From Allobranchiibius sp. CTAmp26 (GTDB lineage Bacteria > Actinomycetota > Actinomycetes > Actinomycetales > Dermatophilaceae), in contig NZ_JAGEKR010000016.1 in the NCBI RefSeq assembly GCF_017565405.1, positions 234,467-298,466 on the forward strand: a DNA stretch of 64,000 nt, in the 5' to 3' direction. The notes under the pieces were generated by a model, which was given only the letters and a program-made list of their open reading frames with translations, had not been told where the DNA came from and made no database searches. The translations under genes and the position numbers were made by a program. Positions within the stretch are counted from its first letter, which is position 1. The number at the start of each line of letters is the position of its first letter. This document shows, in pieces, positions 63,737-64,000 of the stretch.

Positions 63737-64000
63737 GGGGACGAGCGGGCCGAAACGCAGCTGATACGCGGGTCGAGGGCGTGCGTTTGGGGCCGAGCGG
63801 GCCGAAACGCAGCGTGGGCGCGGGTCGGGGTGGCCGTTAGGGGACGAGCGGGCCGAAACGCAGCTGACACGCGGGTCGAGGTGGCCGTTTGGGGACGAGC
63901 GGGCCGAAACGCAGCTGACACGCGGGTCGAGGTGGCCGTTTGGGGACGAGCGGGCCGAAACGCAGCTGGTACGCGGGTCGGGGGCGTGCGTTTGGGGCCG
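63737..64000. repeat. 51-bp tandem repeat array, GAGCGGGCCGAAACG family (cut by window edge)
   Basis: Units start at GGGG at 63737, 63789, 63840, 63891, 63942 and 63994, that is at intervals of 52, 51, 51, 51 and 52 bp. Each starts GGGG(A/C)CGAGCGGGCCG, continues AAACGCAG, then CGCGGGTCG and ends GCCGTTT or GTGCGTTT. Spacer parts are nearly identical between units, so it is a tandem repeat, not a CRISPR. A minus-strand frame through it encodes an Arg/Pro-rich 17-residue period but is broken by the 52-bp steps. Confidence 0.85.

Noticed and set aside
63400..63921. Minus-strand protein with 17-residue repeats (Arg/Pro/Thr-rich)
   Set aside because: It is a translation of the 51-bp tandem repeat; two of the spacings are 52 bp, which breaks the frame period, and it overlaps ndk antisense. 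No ribosome site.
63737..64000. CRISPR array
   Set aside because: The parts between conserved cores are nearly identical from unit to unit and the period is a plain 51-52 bp tandem; no cas gene is present.

Overview
The window is a chromosomal stretch of a high-GC Gram-positive bacterium. The paired ClpP1/ClpP2, a mycothiol-type DsbA protein, an MT0933-like protein, a translational ileS T-box and frequent GTG/TTG or leaderless starts all point to Actinomycetota. Codon use and gene order suggest Micrococcales (Dermacoccaceae or Intrasporangiaceae-like); that placement is inference. I see no transposase, phage gene, rRNA or CRISPR array. Most genes are housekeeping genes whose order resembles the Mycobacterium tuberculosis Rv1338-Rv1341 and Rv2445c-Rv2521 regions.

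Layout. 1-6.5 kb: an acyltransferase-3/SGNH gene cut by the window edge, then branched-chain amino acid genes (leuB, ilvE, cimA). leuB is preceded by a 20-codon ORF with a strong hairpin, and cimA by a leader peptide with an attenuator. 6.6-12.3 kb: a fumarylacetoacetase-family gene, murI, an Rv1339-like MBL hydrolase, rph, rdgB and a membrane-anchored molybdopterin oxidoreductase. 12.4-22.1 kb: small enzymes, bcp with a DUF3618 gene and a GroES-like gene, an exported phytase-like esterase, a YihY protein with a long charged tail, orn, prsW and four tRNA genes (Leu, Lys, His, Arg). 22.2-27.9 kb: two overlapping dynamin-like GTPase genes, a second ssb and ettA. 28-36 kb: thioesterases, a GH13 alpha-glucosidase, a truncated globin, MscS and malQ. 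36-41.2 kb: pepN, a DsbA-family gene, rpiB and a SpoIIE-type phosphatase. 41.4-46.6 kb: tRNA-Gly, tRNA-Pro, tig, clpP1, clpP2 and clpX. 46.7-50.7 kb: a five-gene MoxR/DUF58/DUF4129 operon on the minus strand. 50.8-63.6 kb: valS, an orphan Tdi1-like immunity gene, a lipoprotein, a methyltransferase, then T-box-ileS-GNAT-folC-DUF4233-uppP and ndk.

The least explained feature is the intergenic DNA. At least eight gene junctions carry dyad-symmetric elements of about 40-110 nt, often nested as A-B-B'-A' and close to 70 nt long. Two of them (4592-4661 and 12337-12406) are copies of one family with a covarying inner stem. Three further loci carry direct repeats with a 51-52 bp period, one of which runs off the right edge. 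These look like several families of small interspersed repeats, similar in idea to REP/BIME or MIRU elements, with no recognised mobiliser in the window. Many genes also have a TANNNT -10 box 6-8 nt before the start codon, predicting leaderless mRNAs.
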